Assembly (NCBI RefSeq): GCF_021287045.1
Contig: NZ_JAJTBG010000001.1
Span: 1-64,000 of the forward strand
DNA: 64,000 nucleotides
From: Oryzomicrobium sp.
GTDB taxonomy: Bacteria > Pseudomonadota > Gammaproteobacteria > Burkholderiales > Rhodocyclaceae
Reading direction: 5' to 3'
Part shown: piece by piece, positions 1 to 9,786 of the stretch
How the letters are laid out: each line of letters begins with the position of its first letter
How positions within the stretch are numbered: position 1 is the first letter of the stretch
Program-made: the position numbers and the translations under genes
The notes under the pieces: model-generated
Seen by the model: the letters and a program-made list of their open reading frames with translations, nothing else
What the model was told of the DNA's origin: nothing
The model's database searches: none

Positions 1-102
1 GTAAATTAACCTCGGATTCTAAAGCCCACTGCTACTGAAAACGGGGGGACGTCGATCCGTAGACACCTTTGAGCCTTAAACTTGAGGTACTAGGGAGGTG
101 TC

Positions 103-405
103 ATGAGCAGCAAGCGTTACACGGAAGAGTTCAAAGTCGAAGCGGTCAAGCAGGTCACCGAGCGAGGCCATCCGGTGGCCGAGGTGGCGAGCCGGATTGG
201 AGTGTCACAGCACAGCCTGTATGCGTGGCTGAGGCAGTACAGCCTGCCGGCGGAAGCACGGCAAGAACAGCAGAGCCAGTCCGTCGAGATCCGGCGGCTG
301 ACGGCCGAGTTGAAGCGCGTCACCGAGGAGCGCGATATCTTTAAAAAAGCCGCAGCGTACTTTGCCAAGGCGACGTCGGCACCTCAGGGTGAGAGAAGGG
401 CTTGA
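103..405 (+). CDS. IS3-family transposase OrfA, remnant of a broken element
   Basis: The 100-residue product matches the OrfA half of IS3-family transposases: an N-terminal helix-turn-helix (RYTEEFKVEAVKQV, then RIGVSQHSLYAWL at about 28-40) that recognises the element ends, and a coiled-coil helix at about 60-90 used for dimerisation. In intact elements OrfA is joined to the DDE integrase OrfB by -1 frameshifting on an A-rich slippery site. Such a run (A6G) is present at 343-349, but no DDE frame follows; the frame simply stops at 405. GGAGG at 94-98 precedes the ATG. I conclude the element is truncated and cannot transpose by itself. I could not define its inverted repeats because the left end is near the window edge. 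Confidence 0.85.
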   Translation: MSSKRYTEEFKVEAVKQVTERGHPVAEVASRIGVSQHSLYAWLRQYSLPAEARQEQQSQSVEIRRLTAELKRVTEERDIFKKAAAYFAKATSAPQGERRA

Positions 406-471
406 GGCATTAGTCAGTCTTTCGAGAGGAGGTTGTCGCGCCTCACACAAGCTTGCGACGTCAAGATATGT

Positions 472-498
472 AACGGCCAGAGAAAATCTCTGGCCGTT
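472..498. terminator. 12-bp perfect hairpin, probable terminator
   Basis: AACGGCCAGAGA at 472-483 pairs perfectly with TCTCTGGCCGTT at 487-498 across an AAA loop. It lies between the IS3 remnant and the convergent minus-strand gene ending at 541, so it can serve both. TTTGGATTTT follows on the plus side; the minus side lacks a clean T run. Confidence 0.65.
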
Positions 499-540
499 TG
501 GATTTTGGCTCCCGGATAAGCAGGAACTGAGAGGGGCGGG

Positions 541-1785
541 TCACTCCGGCAGCGCAATCTTCCCATCAGTGCTGAACTGGTAGTCATGGAACACATGTTC
601 AGCCGTCAGCAGCTGGTAGCTGCCATCCTCGTTCTTGCGGGTGGTGTCCTTCAGTCGATACGTGTAGTAGCCACAGGTCCAGCAGTCGAAGTTGCGCATG
701 TGGGTGCATAGGCAGGTCTTGTCGAATACCTTGACCTTGCGTGCCTCGGGGTGGGCGGCCACTTCGCGGTTGTAGGCTTCGATGTACTGACAGTTGCCGG
801 AGGCGTCGAGCAGGTAGCCGTAGGCTTCGCAGTTGGGGCGGATGCCGCTGCCGATGGCGGGGCTATTCTTGAGCATGCGCATCGGATAGCCGGTGGGCGA
901 GATCTGGTTGACCTCGATCTGGTCTTCGCTGGCCTTGAAGTATTCCTGCTGTACATCTTCAGGCAGGCCGCATTCGTGGGTCACGGTGAAGCGGGTCGCG
1001 ACCTGGACGGCGCCGGCGCCCATCTCCAGGAAGTTTGCCGCGTCGCTACCGGTGAAGATGCCGCCGGCGGGGATCAGGGGAATGTCCAGCTTTTCCGCCA
1101 CCAGCCAGGCGTGGATCTCGGCGACGATGGCGGCCAGGTCGTACTTGGCCCAGTCCATGCCGAAGCCCAGGTGGCCGCCGGCGAGGGGGCCTTCCACCAC
1201 CACGTAGTCGGGCAGACGGCCGTGGCGGGAATTCTTCTTGAGGAAGATCTGCAGCGCGCGCAGGGATGAGACGATGATGCCCAGCTTGGCGTCGTTGTAG
1301 CGCGGGTGGTCCTCGATCAGCGAAAAAGTGCCCAGATGCAGGCCGGCCGCCAGGGTGACGCCGTCGATGCCGGCGTCCAGGGCGGCGGAAAGGCGCACCC
1401 GTAGGGTGTCCTTGGGGGCGTTCATCGTCAGCTTTTCCATGCAGTTGATGAACACCAGTCCGGGGCCGCGCTTGGCTTCCATGGTGCGGCTGACGTGCAG
1501 CTTGGTGGCTTCCGCAAGCAGCCCCAGGTCGAACTTGACCACCGACTTGTCCGGGTTGGCCACGTTGAACTTGTACTGAGCGAGCTTGTTGCGCACGTAC
1601 TTGGTGTTGAAGCGCCGGTCCGACACGGTCGGGACCATGGCGTCCGAGATATGGCCGATGCCACCCAGGCGTGCGGCCTCCAGCGAAAGCTCGGCGGTCG
1701 AGATATCGACCCCCATGCCACCAATTACGATCGGAACCAGCTCCTGGTTGCCCAGGCGCAGGCGAAAGTCATCCACTCGCTTCAT
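541..1785 (-). CDS. Nitronate monooxygenase-family flavoprotein
   Basis: The 414-residue protein has the FMN-binding TIM-barrel fold of the nitronate monooxygenase / 2-nitropropane dioxygenase family, which oxidises alkyl nitronates; some members are enoyl reductases of unknown substrate. Visible family signatures are PIVIGGMGVDIST at 18-30, the GGHLGF loop with the presumed catalytic His205, PAGGI at 239-243 and GAGAVQVATRF (phosphate binding) at 256-266. It is longer than typical members because of a C-terminal extension with four cysteines (C358, C360, C368, C371) that could bind a metal; that role is inference. It stands alone, convergent to the IS3 remnant and downstream of the chromate transporter. 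The exact substrate cannot be told from sequence. Confidence 0.8.
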   Translation of the reverse strand: MKRVDDFRLRLGNQELVPIVIGGMGVDISTAELSLEAARLGGIGHISDAMVPTVSDRRFNTKYVRNKLAQYKFNVANPDKSVVKFDLGLLAEATKLHVSRTMEAKRGPGLVFINCMEKLTMNAPKDTLRVRLSAALDAGIDGVTLAAGLHLGTFSLIEDHPRYNDAKLGIIVSSLRALQIFLKKNSRHGRLPDYVVVEGPLAGGHLGFGMDWAKYDLAAIVAEIHAWLVAEKLDIPLIPAGGIFTGSDAANFLEMGAGAVQVATRFTVTHECGLPEDVQQEYFKASEDQIEVNQISPTGYPMRMLKNSPAIGSGIRPNCEAYGYLLDASGNCQYIEAYNREVAAHPEARKVKVFDKTCLCTHMRNFDCWTCGYYTYRLKDTTRKNEDGSYQLLTAEHVFHDYQFSTDGKIALPE

Positions 1786-1897
1786 GTAATTTTGAATCCG
1801 GTTTTTTTATGCCTAACCCCGCATTATCGCCGCTCGTGGGGGGGAAGGGGAAATTTCCACGAAAAAAACCGTGGGTCAGCGGGTAATAGGCGGCCGC

Positions 1898-3283
1898 TTA
1901 GTGGGGGAATTGGCTCAGCAGAAGCCCCAGCAAGGCGCAGCCGCCGATTACCTCCACCACGCCGCGCTTGAAGCGCAGCAGGGCCGTGGCCGCCAGGGCG
2001 GCGATGACCAGCGATGGCCAGTCGGGCCGGGCCAGGGCTGCCAGGTCCGGGCCGAAGCCGGCGGGCCAGAAGACGTGGTAGGCGAAGAACAGGGCCAGGT
2101 TGACGATCACCCCCACCACGGCAGCGGTGATCGCCGAAAGGGGGGCGGTGAAGCGCAGGTCGCCGTGGGTGGATTCCACCAGGGGGCCGCCGGCCAGAAT
2201 GAACAGGAAGGAGGGCAGGAAGGTGAACCAGGTGACCACGGCCGCGGCGGCGGCGCCGGCCAGGAACGGGTTGGCCCCGGCCATGGCCAGGGTGGCCTCG
2301 GCGTGGCCGTAGCCACCGATGAAGCCGACGAAGGCCACCACCATGATCAGCGGTCCCGGGGTGGTTTCGCCCAGGGCCAGGCCGTCGATCATCTGGGCGG
2401 GCGACAGCCAGCCATAGTGGACCACCGCCCCCTGGTACACGTAGGGCAGCACCGCGTAGGCGCCGCCGAAGGTCAGCAGGGCCGCCTTGGTGAAGAACCA
2501 GCCCATCTGGGGTAGGGGGGCCTGCCAGCCGCCGGCCAGTGCCAGCAGGGCCAGGGGCAGCAGCCATAGCAGCAGTCCGATGCCCGCCACCCGGGCGAGC
2601 AGCGGCCAGCGGAAGCGGGCGTGGGGCGGCGATGGGGTGTGGTCGTCGATCAGGCAGGGGGCATGCCCGTCCTGGGCCTGGGAATTGGGTGCGGCGGCTT
2701 GTGCCGCCGCCGTGGCCGGGGCGAATCGGTTGGCCAGGTAGCCCGTCAGGGCGGCACCGGCAACGATCAGGGGGAAGGGAAGCGCGAAGGCGAAGATGGC
2801 GATGAAGGCCGCCGTGGCTATGGCCCAGTGCAGGGGGCGCCCCAGGGCCCGGCCGCCGATGCGCAGGGCGGCGTGGAGGACGATGGCGGTGACCGCCGGT
2901 TTGATGCCGTAGAACAGGCCGCTCACCAGGGGCGTGTGGCCCTGGGCGGCATACAGCCAGGACAGGCCGGTCAGGATCAGCAGGGACGGCAGCACGAACA
3001 GCCCGCCGGCGACGATGCCGCCCCAGGTGCGGTGCATCAACCAGCCGATGTAGGTAGCCAACTGCTGGGCCTCCGGGCCGGGCAGCAGCATGCAATAGTT
3101 GAGGGCGTGGAGAAAGCGCCGCTCCGAAATCCAGCGGCGCTTTTCCACCAGCTCCTGGTGCATCACCGCGATCTGCCCAGCCGGCCCGCCGAAGCTGATG
3201 AAGCCCAGCTTGAGCCAGAAGCGGAAGGCGGTGGCGAAGGAAACTGCGGGTGGCGGCGGGTGATTGGGCGGGGCGTCGGTCAT
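1898..3283 (-). CDS. chrA: Chromate transporter, CHR family
   Basis: This 461-residue membrane protein belongs to the CHR family, whose characterised members expel chromate from the cytoplasm using the proton-motive force. It is the long two-domain form: the first CHR domain starts near residue 15 (FRFWLKLGFISFGGPAGQIA, with the hallmark FGGPAGQI) and the second near residue 260, where WFFTKAALLTFGGAYAVLPY repeats the pattern. About ten hydrophobic helices are visible. It is divergent from mmsA with 169 bp between. No chrB regulator is adjacent, so actual chromate resistance is uncertain; CHR proteins lacking chrB are often of unknown physiological substrate. Confidence 0.85.
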   Translation of the reverse strand: MTDAPPNHPPPPAVSFATAFRFWLKLGFISFGGPAGQIAVMHQELVEKRRWISERRFLHALNYCMLLPGPEAQQLATYIGWLMHRTWGGIVAGGLFVLPSLLILTGLSWLYAAQGHTPLVSGLFYGIKPAVTAIVLHAALRIGGRALGRPLHWAIATAAFIAIFAFALPFPLIVAGAALTGYLANRFAPATAAAQAAAPNSQAQDGHAPCLIDDHTPSPPHARFRWPLLARVAGIGLLLWLLPLALLALAGGWQAPLPQMGWFFTKAALLTFGGAYAVLPYVYQGAVVHYGWLSPAQMIDGLALGETTPGPLIMVVAFVGFIGGYGHAEATLAMAGANPFLAGAAAAAVVTWFTFLPSFLFILAGGPLVESTHGDLRFTAPLSAITAAVVGVIVNLALFFAYHVFWPAGFGPDLAALARPDWPSLVIAALAATALLRFKRGVVEVIGGCALLGLLLSQFPH

Positions 3284-3452
3284 GGCGGTGGGCGAATGGG
3301 TATGGCCGCTGGCGTGGCAGCATTGTTGGCGGCCTGCGGCATCCGGCGCAGTATGCGGCCTGGTTCTGGCAGGCCCATGACACAGTATGGAGTGGCGCGC
3401 CGCCGGACCGGCCGCCAGATTTTAGCCAGGCATGGACAAAGGAGATGCATCG

Positions 3453-4979
3453 ATGACCGAACCGCAACAACAGGCCGCTTCCGGCCTGCCTCTGCTCGGC
3501 CACTGGATCGCTGGCGCCAATACGCCGGGGAGTTCCGGGCGCCGGGGCGACGTGTTCGATCCGGCCCGGGGCGTCGTGGCGCGCCAGGTGGCCCTGGCCG
3601 ACGCCGCCGACGTGGCGGCCGCCGTGGCCGCGGCGAAGGCGGCCTTTCCCGCCTGGGCCGAGACTCCGCCGCAGAAGCGCGCCCGGGTGCTATTCCGCTT
3701 CCGCGAACTGGTGGAGCGCCACGCCGAGGAACTGGCGCGCTGGATCACCCGGGAGCACGGCAAGACCCTGCCGGATGCCCTGGGCGAGGTGCAGCGCGGG
3801 CTGGAGGTGATCGAGTTCGCCTGCGGCGCGCCGCAACTGCTCAAGGGCCAGCATTCGCCGGCCATTGGCGGCGGCATCGACCACTGGAACCAGCGCATGC
3901 CCCTGGGCGTGGTGGCCGGCATCACGCCGTTCAACTTCCCCTTCATGGTGCCGATGTGGATGGCGCCGGTGGCCATTGCCTGCGGCAACGCCTTCGTGCT
4001 CAAGCCCTCGGAGCGGGACCCCTCGGCCTCCCTGATGACCGCCGCCCTGTGGGCCGAGGCCGGGCTGCCGGCCGGGGTGTTCAACGTGCTGCAGGGCGAC
4101 AAGGTGGCGGTGGACGGGCTGCTCGCCCACCCCGACGTGCAGGCCGTGTCCTTCGTCGGCTCGACGCCGATCGCCCGCCATATTTACGAGACCGGCGCCC
4201 GCCACGGCAAGCGCGTGCAGGCCCTGGGCGGGGCCAAGAACCACCTGGTGGTGATGCCCGACGCCGACCTGGACCAGGCTGCCGACGCCCTGGTGGGGGC
4301 GGCCTACGGCTCCGCCGGGGAGCGCTGCATGGCGGTGTCGGTGGCCGTGGCGGTGGGCGACATTGCCGACGAGCTGGTGGCCAAGGTGGCGGAGCGGAGC
4401 CGCCGCTTGACCATCGGCGACGGCCTGGAGCCGGGCGTGGACATGGGGCCGGTGGTTTCCGCCGCCCACCGGGAGCGCATCCTTGGCTATATCGAATCGG
4501 GCATCGCCGCCGGGGCCGAGCTGGTGCTCGACGGCCGCGCCCATCCGGTGCCGGCGCGGCCCCAGGGCTACTTCCTCGGCGCCACCCTGTTCGACCGGGT
4601 GCGGCCGGAGATGGACATCTACCGGGACGAGATTTTCGGCCCGGTGCTGGGCGTTGTGCGGGTGAATACCTTTGCCGAGGCGGTGGCCCTGGTCAACGGC
4701 CACACCTTCGCCAACGGCGTCGCCTGTTTCACCCGGGACGGCCGCACTGCCCAGGAATTCGCCCAGCGCATCGAGGTGGGCATGGTCGGCATCAACGTGC
4801 CGATTCCGGTGCCTATGGCCTGGCATTCGTTCGGGGGCTGGAAGCAGAGTCTGTTCGGCGACCACCATGCCTACGGCGAGGAGGGCGTGCGCTTCTACAC
4901 CCGCTACAAGAGTGTCATGCAGCGCTGGCCGGACAGCATCGGCAAGGGGCCGGAGTTCGCCATGCCGGTCAACGGCTGA
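3453..4979 (+). CDS. mmsA: Methylmalonate-semialdehyde dehydrogenase (CoA-acylating)
   Basis: The enzyme oxidises methylmalonate (or malonate) semialdehyde to propionyl- (or acetyl-) CoA with NAD+ and CoA, in valine, inositol and propionate metabolism. The 508-residue product has the aldehyde dehydrogenase superfamily layout: the N-terminal cofactor domain with [15 protein letters not shown] and [14 protein letters not shown], and the catalytic Cys in [19 protein letters not shown] is the MmsA-type active-site motif, in place of the GQ-C of ordinary aldehyde dehydrogenases. An ATG at 3432 is in frame, but GGAG at 3441-3444 sits 8 bases before the ATG at 3453, so I chose the latter. Other valine-degradation genes are not adjacent. 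A strong terminator follows. Confidence 0.9.
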   Translation: MTEPQQQAASGLPLLGHWIAGANTPGSSGRRGDVFDPARGVVARQVALADAADVAAAVAAAKAAFPAWAETPPQKRARVLFRFRELVERHAEELARWITREHGKTLPDALGEVQRGLEVIEFACGAPQLLKGQHSPAIGGGIDHWNQRMPLGVVAGITPFNFPFMVPMWMAPVAIACGNAFVLKPSERDPSASLMTAALWAEAGLPAGVFNVLQGDKVAVDGLLAHPDVQAVSFVGSTPIARHIYETGARHGKRVQALGGAKNHLVVMPDADLDQAADALVGAAYGSAGERCMAVSVAVAVGDIADELVAKVAERSRRLTIGDGLEPGVDMGPVVSAAHRERILGYIESGIAAGAELVLDGRAHPVPARPQGYFLGATLFDRVRPEMDIYRDEIFGPVLGVVRVNTFAEAVALVNGHTFANGVACFTRDGRTAQEFAQRIEVGMVGINVPIPVPMAWHSFGGWKQSLFGDHHAYGEEGVRFYTRYKSVMQRWPDSIGKGPEFAMPVNG

Positions 4980-5009
4980 ACCGCGGCCCCCGCGATTCGC
5001 ACGGGTATG

Positions 5010-5041
5010 AAAAAAGCCGGAGCGTTGGCTCCGGCTTTTTT
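5010..5041. terminator. Bidirectional intrinsic terminator between mmsA and the dolP-like gene
   Basis: GCCGGAGC pairs with GCTCCGGC across a GTTG loop, flanked by six As on the left and six Ts on the right, so it works on both strands. mmsA ends at 4979 and the minus-strand BON-domain gene ends at 5067. Confidence 0.95.
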
Positions 5042-5066
5042 CGTCCTCGCGGCGGGAACGGGACGT

Positions 5067-6385
<1,319 letters not shown>

Positions 6386-6454
6386 TCAAGTTTAACACGG
6401 GGCCGTTTTTGCTCCGGCAGGCCGGTCATGGCGGAGCAGCGTTCGGCCGGCGCG

Positions 6455-6850
6455 TCAGGGGGCGATCCACACTTCGACGCGCAGGCGTTTCCAGGGGTTG
6501 GAATGGGGCACCAGGGCGGCGATGCGTCCCTCCACCGCCAGCCCGCCGTCCATGGCTGCCGCCACCGCCCGATTTTCTGCCCGGGGCAGGTAGCCGAGCT
6601 TCTCGCCGTACCAGTCTACCCGCACCGCGTTGCGGTCGTGGCGGTTGTCCGACTCCCGGGTCAGGGCCAGAGGATCGCCTACCCGCATGTCGGCAAAGCG
6701 CGTCTCCAGCGCGTAGTACTGGCTGCCGGCCAGGGGCGAGTCCTGCACCAGGATGCGCACCGTCTGGGCGGCGGCGGGCGCCGCCCAGACCGCAAGCAGC
6801 AAGATGAGGGTGGTCAGCCGTACGGCCCGGGCGGCCTCAGTCCGGTGCAT
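6455..6850 (-). CDS. Exported protein with a lone HIRAN domain
   Basis: The 131-residue product begins with a clear Sec signal (RAVR, then LTTLILLLAVWA, then an AxA-type site at about residues 26-28, APAAA|Q). The mature part looks like a HIRAN domain: SPLAGSQYYALE, then VGDPLALTRESDNRHDRNAV, then VDWYGEKLGYLPRAENRAVA. The DRNAV and KLGYLPR blocks are the family signature. HIRAN is best known as a DNA 3'-end binding module in helicases such as HLTF; an exported version cannot do that, and its function is unknown to me. The start overlaps the yraN stop region by 14 bp, so it is in the yraN-diaA-dolP transcription unit. Confidence 0.75.
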   Translation of the reverse strand: MHRTEAARAVRLTTLILLLAVWAAPAAAQTVRILVQDSPLAGSQYYALETRFADMRVGDPLALTRESDNRHDRNAVRVDWYGEKLGYLPRAENRAVAAAMDGGLAVEGRIAALVPHSNPWKRLRVEVWIAP

Positions 6851-7211
6851 GGAAGGCGTCCTTCAGCCAGGTCAGCCGGCCGGCGTCGAACAGCACGCAG
6901 TCGAAGCGGCAGGGCATGTCGTCCTGGCGGGTCCGTTGCAGGTAATGCCGGGCAGCCAGCACCAGGCGGGCCTGCTTGCGCGGGTCGATGCTCGCCGCCG
7001 CGCCGCCGAAGGCCCAGCCGGCCCGGGCGCGCACCTCGACGAACACCAGCGCCCCCCGGTCGCGGCAGATCAGGTCGATCTCGCCTCCCTTGACCCGGTA
7101 GTTGCGCGCCAGCACCGCCAGCCCGTGGCGAGCCAGGTGGTCGGCGGCCGCCTGCTCGGCGGCGGCGCCCCGGGCGGTGGTGCCGGACGGTGTGCTATCG
7201 TGCGTCGCCAT
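6837..7211 (-). CDS. yraN: YraN/UPF0102-family putative endonuclease
   Basis: The 124-residue product is a YraN-family protein with the PD-(D/E)xK nuclease-like core GGEIDLICRD and VFVEVRAR at about residues 46-65; Glu and Asp of the first block and Glu of the second are the presumed metal ligands. The cellular role is not established. The frame is open far upstream, but the ATG at 7211 is preceded by an AAGGGGAA Shine-Dalgarno-like stretch and gives the family's usual length. It leads the minus-strand operon and is divergent from rsmI, 112 bp away. In Enterobacteriaceae lpoA sits between rsmI and yraN; here it is absent. Confidence 0.88.
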   Translation of the reverse strand: MATHDSTPSGTTARGAAAEQAAADHLARHGLAVLARNYRVKGGEIDLICRDRGALVFVEVRARAGWAFGGAAASIDPRKQARLVLAARHYLQRTRQDDMPCRFDCVLFDAGRLTWLKDAFHAPD

Positions 7212-7323
7212 TGCGCTTCCCCTTTGTTTCCGAAGCCGCCCCGCGCCTGTGCCTGCGCGCTTGCGGCCGCCTGCTCCGCGTGGTTGCACCTTGCCGGCGG
7301 CGGCCGATGTGAATGCAAAAAAA

Positions 7324-8181
7324 ATGACGATTGAATCTTCCGCATTGTATGTGGTGGCCACCCCCCTGGGGAACCTGGCCGATCTTTCCCCCCGGGCCCA
7401 GGAGGTGCTGCGCGGGGTGGGCTGGATCGCCGCCGAGGACACCCGCCACACCCAGGGGCTGCTCAGCCATTTCGCCATCTCGGCGCGCCTGTTGGCGGCC
7501 CACGAGCACAACGAGCGCCAGGCTGCCGGGCAGATCATCGACAAGCTCACCGCCGGCGAATCCGTGGCCCTGGTTTCGGACGCCGGCACCCCGGCGGTGT
7601 CCGACCCGGGCGCCAAGGTGGTGGAGGCGGTGCGCGCCGCCGGCTTCAAGGTGATCCCCATCCCCGGGCCGAGCGCGGCGGTCACGGCCCTTTCCGCTGC
7701 CGGACTGGCGGATGCCCGCTGGCTGTTCGTCGGCTTCCTGCCGGCCAAGGCCGGCGAGCGGCGGCGCGAACTGGAGGCCCTCAAGGCGGTGGACGCCGCC
7801 CTGGTCTTCTACGAGGCGCCCCACCGCATCGTGGACATGGTGACCGACCTGGCCGCCACCCTGGAGCCGGTGCGCCCCCTGGTGATCGCCCGGGAGCTGA
7901 CCAAGACCTTCGAGCAGATCCACGCCTGCCCCCTGGCCGACGGCCCGGCCTGGCTGGCCGAAGACCCCAACCACCAGCGCGGCGAGTTCGTGGTCATCGT
8001 CGGCGCGGCGCCAGCGGCGGTGGAAGAGGGGCTGCCCGCCGAGGCCGAGCGCGCCCTGGTCCTGTTGCTGGACGAGGGGCTGCCGGTGAAGCAGGCGGCC
8101 AAGCTGGCGGCGGCCCTGACCGGCTCCGCCAAGAACGCCCTCTACGCCCGGGCCTTGGAGCTTAAGGACGGGGCGGCGTGA
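7324..8181 (+). CDS. rsmI: 16S rRNA (cytidine1402-2'-O)-methyltransferase
   Basis: RsmI 2'-O-methylates C1402 in the decoding centre of 16S rRNA using S-adenosylmethionine. The 285-residue product has the tetrapyrrole-methylase fold: YVVATPLGNLADLSPRA at the N-terminus, EDTRHTQGLLSHF near residue 38, SDAGTPAVSDPG (SAM loop) near 83 and the C-terminal helical region. The frame is open upstream to 7102, but the ATG at 7324 starts the conserved region directly, so I chose it. It is not preceded by a good ribosome-binding site. It is divergent from yraN. Confidence 0.95.
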   Translation: MTIESSALYVVATPLGNLADLSPRAQEVLRGVGWIAAEDTRHTQGLLSHFAISARLLAAHEHNERQAAGQIIDKLTAGESVALVSDAGTPAVSDPGAKVVEAVRAAGFKVIPIPGPSAAVTALSAAGLADARWLFVGFLPAKAGERRRELEALKAVDAALVFYEAPHRIVDMVTDLAATLEPVRPLVIARELTKTFEQIHACPLADGPAWLAEDPNHQRGEFVVIVGAAPAAVEEGLPAEAERALVLLLDEGLPVKQAAKLAAALTGSAKNALYARALELKDGAA

Positions 8182-8255
8182 CGCGACACCGGCCGCAGCA
8201 GGCGCGGCTTGTGTGGCTTGTGAGCCGCTGCTGTCGGCTGATGTATTAAAAAAAT

Positions 8256-8372
8256 TCAAGTAAGCAGCGGGCGAAAAAACCAAGGTCCGCGCCAGTATTG
8301 GAGTTTGGCCTGGTGTCTCCAGAAATACATTAAGAAAATTAATGTATCGATGATGGCCTCCCATGTGCCCAT
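8256..8372 (-). CDS. Possible 38-residue hydrophobic small protein
   Basis: A minus-strand frame from ATG 8372 to TGA 8256 encodes a small protein rich in Trp, Phe, Leu and Tyr with a hydrophobic centre (AIIDTLIFLMYFW) followed by a basic tail. Its low-GC composition differs sharply from the neighbouring genes. I do not recognise it and see no good Shine-Dalgarno sequence. It may equally be chance reading through an AT-rich non-coding element. Confidence 0.2.
   Translation of the reverse strand: MGTWEAIIDTLIFLMYFWRHQAKLQYWRGPWFFRPLLT
8325..8347. repeat. Perfect 9-bp inverted repeat (ATACATTAA / TTAATGTAT)
   Basis: ATACATTAA at 8325-8333 and TTAATGTAT at 8339-8347 flank GAAAA. The symmetry could be an operator, the hairpin of a small RNA, or the remnant of an insertion. 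No gene starts immediately beside it. Confidence 0.6.
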
Positions 8373-8672
8373 GTTCCGGCGCGGCATCGGGGGCGGCTGG
8401 GGGCGGCGCCTATTTAGTATGGTGCGACCGGAAGGCGGGGGCAGGCGCGAGGTTGGCGAGTCCGCCGAATCCCGCACCAGCCCTGGCGCTTGGCGGTGGG
8501 GCGGCGGAAGCCGGCCCGGGATGCGGGCCTTCCCATGGGATGCCCGGAAAGCAAGCACTGGCGCGAGGTTTCGACCGGTGCCGGCGGCACCTGTGCGGAT
8601 TCCATCGGAGCCGGGGCGGTTCCCCGGTAAAATCCCGCCATTGTCCGTAACCCGCCGTCTGCCGAGCCTGCC

Positions 8673-9740
8673 GTGACCCAGCCTTCTTCCGCTTTGACCT
8701 CCCTGACCATCGCCCGTCCCGACGACTGGCACCTGCACGTGCGCGACGGCGCCGCCCTGGCCGCGGTGATGCCCCATACCGCCCGCCAGTTCGGCCGGGC
8801 CATCATCATGCCCAACCTGCGCCCGCCGGTGACCACCGTCGAGGCCGCCGCCGCCTACCGGGAGCGCATCCTGGCGGCCCTGCCGCAGCAAGGCCCGGGC
8901 GCGGCCTTCGAGCCGCTGATGACCCTGTACCTGACCGACAACACCCCGGCGGCCGAGATCGTCAAGGCGGCCGAGTCGGGCTTCGTCAAGGCGGTCAAGC
9001 TCTACCCGGCGGGTGCCACCACCAACTCCGACGCCGGCGTCACCGCCCTGGAAAAGGCCTTCCCGGCCATCGCCGAAATGGAAAAGCGCGGCATCCCCTT
9101 CCTGGTCCACGGCGAAGTCACCGACCCGGCCATCGACATCTTCGACCGGGAAGCGGTGTTCATCGAGCGGGTGATGCTGCCCCTGATCGCCAAGTTCCCC
9201 GGCCTCAAGGTGGTGTTCGAGCACATCACCACCAAGGATGCGGCCGAACTGGTCAAGGCCGCCGGCCCCAACGTGGGGGCCACCATCACCGCCCACCACC
9301 TGCTCTACAACCGCAACTCCATCTTCCAGGGCGGCATCCGCCCCCACTATTACTGCCTGCCGGTGTTGAAGCGCGAAACCCACCGGCTGGCCCTGGTGGA
9401 GGCCGCCACCAGCGGCAACCCGAAGTTCTTCCTCGGCACCGACTCGGCGCCCCACGCCCGCCACGCCAAGGAAGCCGCCTGCGGCTGCGCCGGCTGCTAT
9501 ACCGCCCACGCCGCCCTGGAGCTGTACGCCGAGGCCTTCGAGGCCGCCGGTGCCCTGGACAAGCTGGAGGGTTTCGCCAGCTTCCACGGCGCCGACTTCT
9601 ACGGCCTGCCGCGCAATGCCGGCACCGTCACCCTGGTCAAGCAGCCCTGGACCGTGCCGGACGCCTACGACTACGCCCCGGGCGAAACCCTTACCCCGCT
9701 GCGTGCCGGCGAGACCCTGGCCTGGCGCTTGCAGGACTGA
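8673..9740 (+). CDS. pyrC: Dihydroorotase (class II, PyrC type)
   Basis: PyrC cyclises N-carbamoyl-L-aspartate to L-dihydroorotate, the third step of de novo pyrimidine synthesis. The 355-residue length and the motifs [10 protein letters not shown] (metal ligands His20 and His22), [11 protein letters not shown] (Lys109, normally carboxylated to bridge the zinc ions), and [13 protein letters not shown] with the metal-binding Asp fit class II enzymes. The start is a GTG at 8673. A candidate -10 box TAAAAT lies at 8628-8633 in the context GGTAAAATC, the same as in front of rpe. pyrF, for a later step of the pathway, lies at 46.4 kb. Confidence 0.95.
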   Translation: MTQPSSALTSLTIARPDDWHLHVRDGAALAAVMPHTARQFGRAIIMPNLRPPVTTVEAAAAYRERILAALPQQGPGAAFEPLMTLYLTDNTPAAEIVKAAESGFVKAVKLYPAGATTNSDAGVTALEKAFPAIAEMEKRGIPFLVHGEVTDPAIDIFDREAVFIERVMLPLIAKFPGLKVVFEHITTKDAAELVKAAGPNVGATITAHHLLYNRNSIFQGGIRPHYYCLPVLKRETHRLALVEAATSGNPKFFLGTDSAPHARHAKEAACGCAGCYTAHAALELYAEAFEAAGALDKLEGFASFHGADFYGLPRNAGTVTLVKQPWTVPDAYDYAPGETLTPLRAGETLAWRLQD

Positions 9741-9786
9741 CCCCGCGACCTTCTTCCCCCTACCGCCCAGCCCAGCCGAGGCCCCC

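Larger units (their letters stand above)
8182..8672. other. 491-bp intergenic region between rsmI and pyrC with an AT-rich island
   Basis: The left end holds an imperfect GC hairpin (8195-8233, CAGCA/TGCTG and GCGGCT/AGCCGC) that could end rsmI transcription. A markedly AT-rich island (about 8238-8350) contains a 9-bp perfect inverted repeat and a possible 38-residue minus-strand frame. The right part is GC-rich with no convincing gene; TAAAAT at 8628-8633 is a candidate -10 box for pyrC. Confidence 0.6.

Noticed and set aside
8305..8676. A 123-codon plus-strand frame between rsmI and pyrC
   Set aside because: It is Arg/Gly/Pro-rich, has no ribosome-binding site, overlaps the pyrC start and covers promoter sequence.
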